Of a DNA stretch of 6,040 nt, positions 4,867 through 6,040 are shown in pieces. Under the pieces are notes generated by a model, which saw nothing but the letters and a program-made list of their open reading frames with translations, did no database searches and was not told the origin of the DNA. A program made the translations under genes and the position numbers. The DNA is from Betaproteobacteria bacterium (GTDB lineage Bacteria; Pseudomonadota; Gammaproteobacteria; Burkholderiales; Casimicrobiaceae). Every line of letters begins with the position of its first letter. Position 1 is the stretch's first letter. Location: NCBI GenBank assembly GCA_003153335.1, contig PLYG01000351.1:1-6040 (forward strand), given 5' to 3'.

Positions 4867-5528
4867 TCTATCTTCACTTTCAGCAGCAGCAAATGGCGTT
4901 CGGCATCGAGACCGGGAATCTGCAGGCGGTGGATATCCCGGCATTCCACGTCGGAGGGGAGTTCCCGCAATTCGTCGTGCGGGACACCCCCTTTCATTGC
5001 GGCCCAATATCCGGCCGGCCCCAGCAAGGCCTTCGTCCTGGTCACAAAATCGCGCAGCGATGCGAATGCCCGTGAGACGATGACGTCGAACGGAGCGCTG
5101 ACAAATGATTCGGCACGCGCAGTCACGACGGTCACGTTCGACAGCCCGATCTCGGCCGCAACCTGCGCAATGAACGCGGTCTTCTTGCTGTTGCCGTCGA
5201 GCAGCGTCAGTTGCCACGCCTGACGCGCAATCGCCAGAGGAATGCCCGGGAGTCCGGCGCCGCTCCCCACATCGAGCACGCGCGCGCCCTGCTTCCGCGC
5301 CAGCAGCAAATCGAGCGGCGCGGCGATGGCCAGCGAATCGAGCACATGGTGTGTGATCATCTGCTCCGGTTCGGTGATCGCGGTCAGGTTGTATACCCGA
5401 TTCCATTTAGTCAGCAGCGCGAGGTACCGCCGCAACTTTTCTTCCGCGCGCCCGCAAACACTCCCCTGCTCGCCAAGCGCGACCAGACCATCGGCGAGGC
5501 CATCGGCAAGACGCGTGGCGACCGGCAT
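4863..5528 (-). CDS. rsmG: 16S rRNA (guanine-N7) methyltransferase RsmG (GidB)
   Basis: SAM-dependent enzyme that methylates N7 of G527 (E. coli numbering) in 16S rRNA; loss of it is known to give low-level streptomycin resistance in several bacteria. The ATG at 5528 gives 221 residues, near the family norm of about 205-225. Motifs include RYLALLTKWNRVYNLTAI (about 34-51), HHVLDSL (about 60-66), the SAM-binding glycine loop VLDVGSGAGLPGIPLAIAR (about 84-102) and LLDGNSKKTAFI, the usual motif II. The ATG overlaps the mnmG stop by one base (TGATG); an in-frame GTG at 5531 would add one residue. No strong Shine-Dalgarno is present, so re-initiation after mnmG is likely. The stop overlaps the parA start. 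The mnmG-rsmG-parA-parB order is a well-known bacterial arrangement near oriC. Confidence 0.97.
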   Translation of the reverse strand: MPVATRLADGLADGLVALGEQGSVCGRAEEKLRRYLALLTKWNRVYNLTAITEPEQMITHHVLDSLAIAAPLDLLLARKQGARVLDVGSGAGLPGIPLAIARQAWQLTLLDGNSKKTAFIAQVAAEIGLSNVTVVTARAESFVSAPFDVIVSRAFASLRDFVTRTKALLGPAGYWAAMKGGVPHDELRELPSDVECRDIHRLQIPGLDAERHLLLLKVKIE

Positions 5529-6040
5529 CACGCGCTCAGCTTGTCCGCGGCAGGGGCGCGAAATCCACGCTTCAGGTGCACCAGCAACAATGAAATCGCT
5601 GCCGGCGTCATGCCGGAAATCCGGGAGGCCTGGCCCAACGTCTCGGGCCGGTGTTGGTTGAGCTTTTGCTGTACTTCGGCCGACAGCCCGCGCACGCTGC
5701 AGTAGTCGAGCCCTGCCGGCAAGGGTGTCGCATCATTGAACGACTGGCGATCGATATCAACTTGCTGGCGCTCGATATAGCCGGCGTACTTGATTCCGAT
5801 TTCCACTTGTTCGGCGACAAACGGATCCGTGGCCCCTGGACCGATAGCGACCCCTGCCGCCTCCAGTGTCATCAGTTGCGCATACGTCACGTTGGGTCGC
5901 CGCAGCAGGTCAGCCAGTGCATACTCTCGCTCAATGCCTTGTCCCAGAAGGCGCTCTGCTTCGGCCTTGGCCACAATACGCGGGTTGACCCAGGTCGACT
6001 TCAGCCGCTCGGTCTCCAGGGCGATGGCATCGCGCTTGCT
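5528..6040 (-). CDS. mnmG: tRNA uridine-5-carboxymethylaminomethyl modification enzyme MnmG (GidA), C-terminal part
   Basis: With MnmE, the FAD protein MnmG installs the (carboxymethyl)aminomethyl group at C5 of wobble uridine 34 in several tRNAs. The last 170 residues are visible of an expected 620-650; the frame is open to the right edge, with the first full codon at 6040-6038. The part present is the C-terminal helical domain, which contacts MnmE and tRNA. It carries the conserved IKYAGYIERQ (5792-5763), a PAGLDY-VRGLS stretch and ETLGQASRISGMTPAAISLL near the end, all close to the family consensus. The FAD-binding Rossmann domain lies outside the window. The TGA at 5530-5528 shares its last base with the rsmG ATG. 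Nothing suggests truncation of the end present here. Confidence 0.96.
   Translation of the reverse strand, partial: SKRDAIALETERLKSTWVNPRIVAKAEAERLLGQGIEREYALADLLRRPNVTYAQLMTLEAAGVAIGPGATDPFVAEQVEIGIKYAGYIERQQVDIDRQSFNDATPLPAGLDYCSVRGLSAEVQQKLNQHRPETLGQASRISGMTPAAISLLLVHLKRGFRAPAADKLSA

Noticed and set aside
4867..5406. A 180-residue N-terminal extension of ParA in the same frame
   Set aside because: It overlaps rsmG completely, looks like frame-shifted rsmG, and ParA homologues begin at MTRIIAIANQKGG from ATG 4866.

Overview
The window is a gene-dense, GC-rich piece of bacterial chromosome. Protein similarity recalled from memory points to a betaproteobacterium, probably Burkholderiales: a histidine-utilisation (hut) cluster of the HutF/HutG type sits next to a mnmG-rsmG-parA-parB locus of the kind usually found near the chromosome origin. 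The genus cannot be fixed from this sequence alone, and no database search was run.

Left half (about 1-3034, plus strand): the 3' end of hutI (imidazolonepropionase), a Prx5-like peroxiredoxin, hutG (N-formylglutamate deformylase) and hutF (formimidoylglutamate deiminase). Gaps are 44 and 49 nt, and hutG and hutF overlap by 16 nt, so this looks like one transcription unit whose promoter lies left of the window. HutI makes formimidoylglutamate, HutF deiminates it to N-formylglutamate, and HutG hydrolyses that to glutamate plus formate. The peroxiredoxin is the odd member. A hairpin with a T7 tract lies just after the hutG stop, inside the start of hutF.

Right half (about 6040-3069, minus strand): the 3' end of mnmG (tRNA wobble-uridine modification), rsmG (16S rRNA m7G methyltransferase), parA and parB (chromosome segregation). 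mnmG/rsmG overlap as TGATG and rsmG/parA as ATGA, which suggests translational coupling. parB is set apart by a 112-nt spacer holding two inverted repeats. parB and hutF converge with only 34 nt between their stop codons and no visible terminator.

There is no RNA gene, insertion sequence, CRISPR array or recognisable parS site, and no gene-free stretch longer than about 112 nt. I do not see a wholly new system. The points most worth a second look are the peroxiredoxin inside the hut operon, the terminator-like hairpin at the hutG/hutF junction, the apparent insertion in ParA, and the structured parA-parB spacer.
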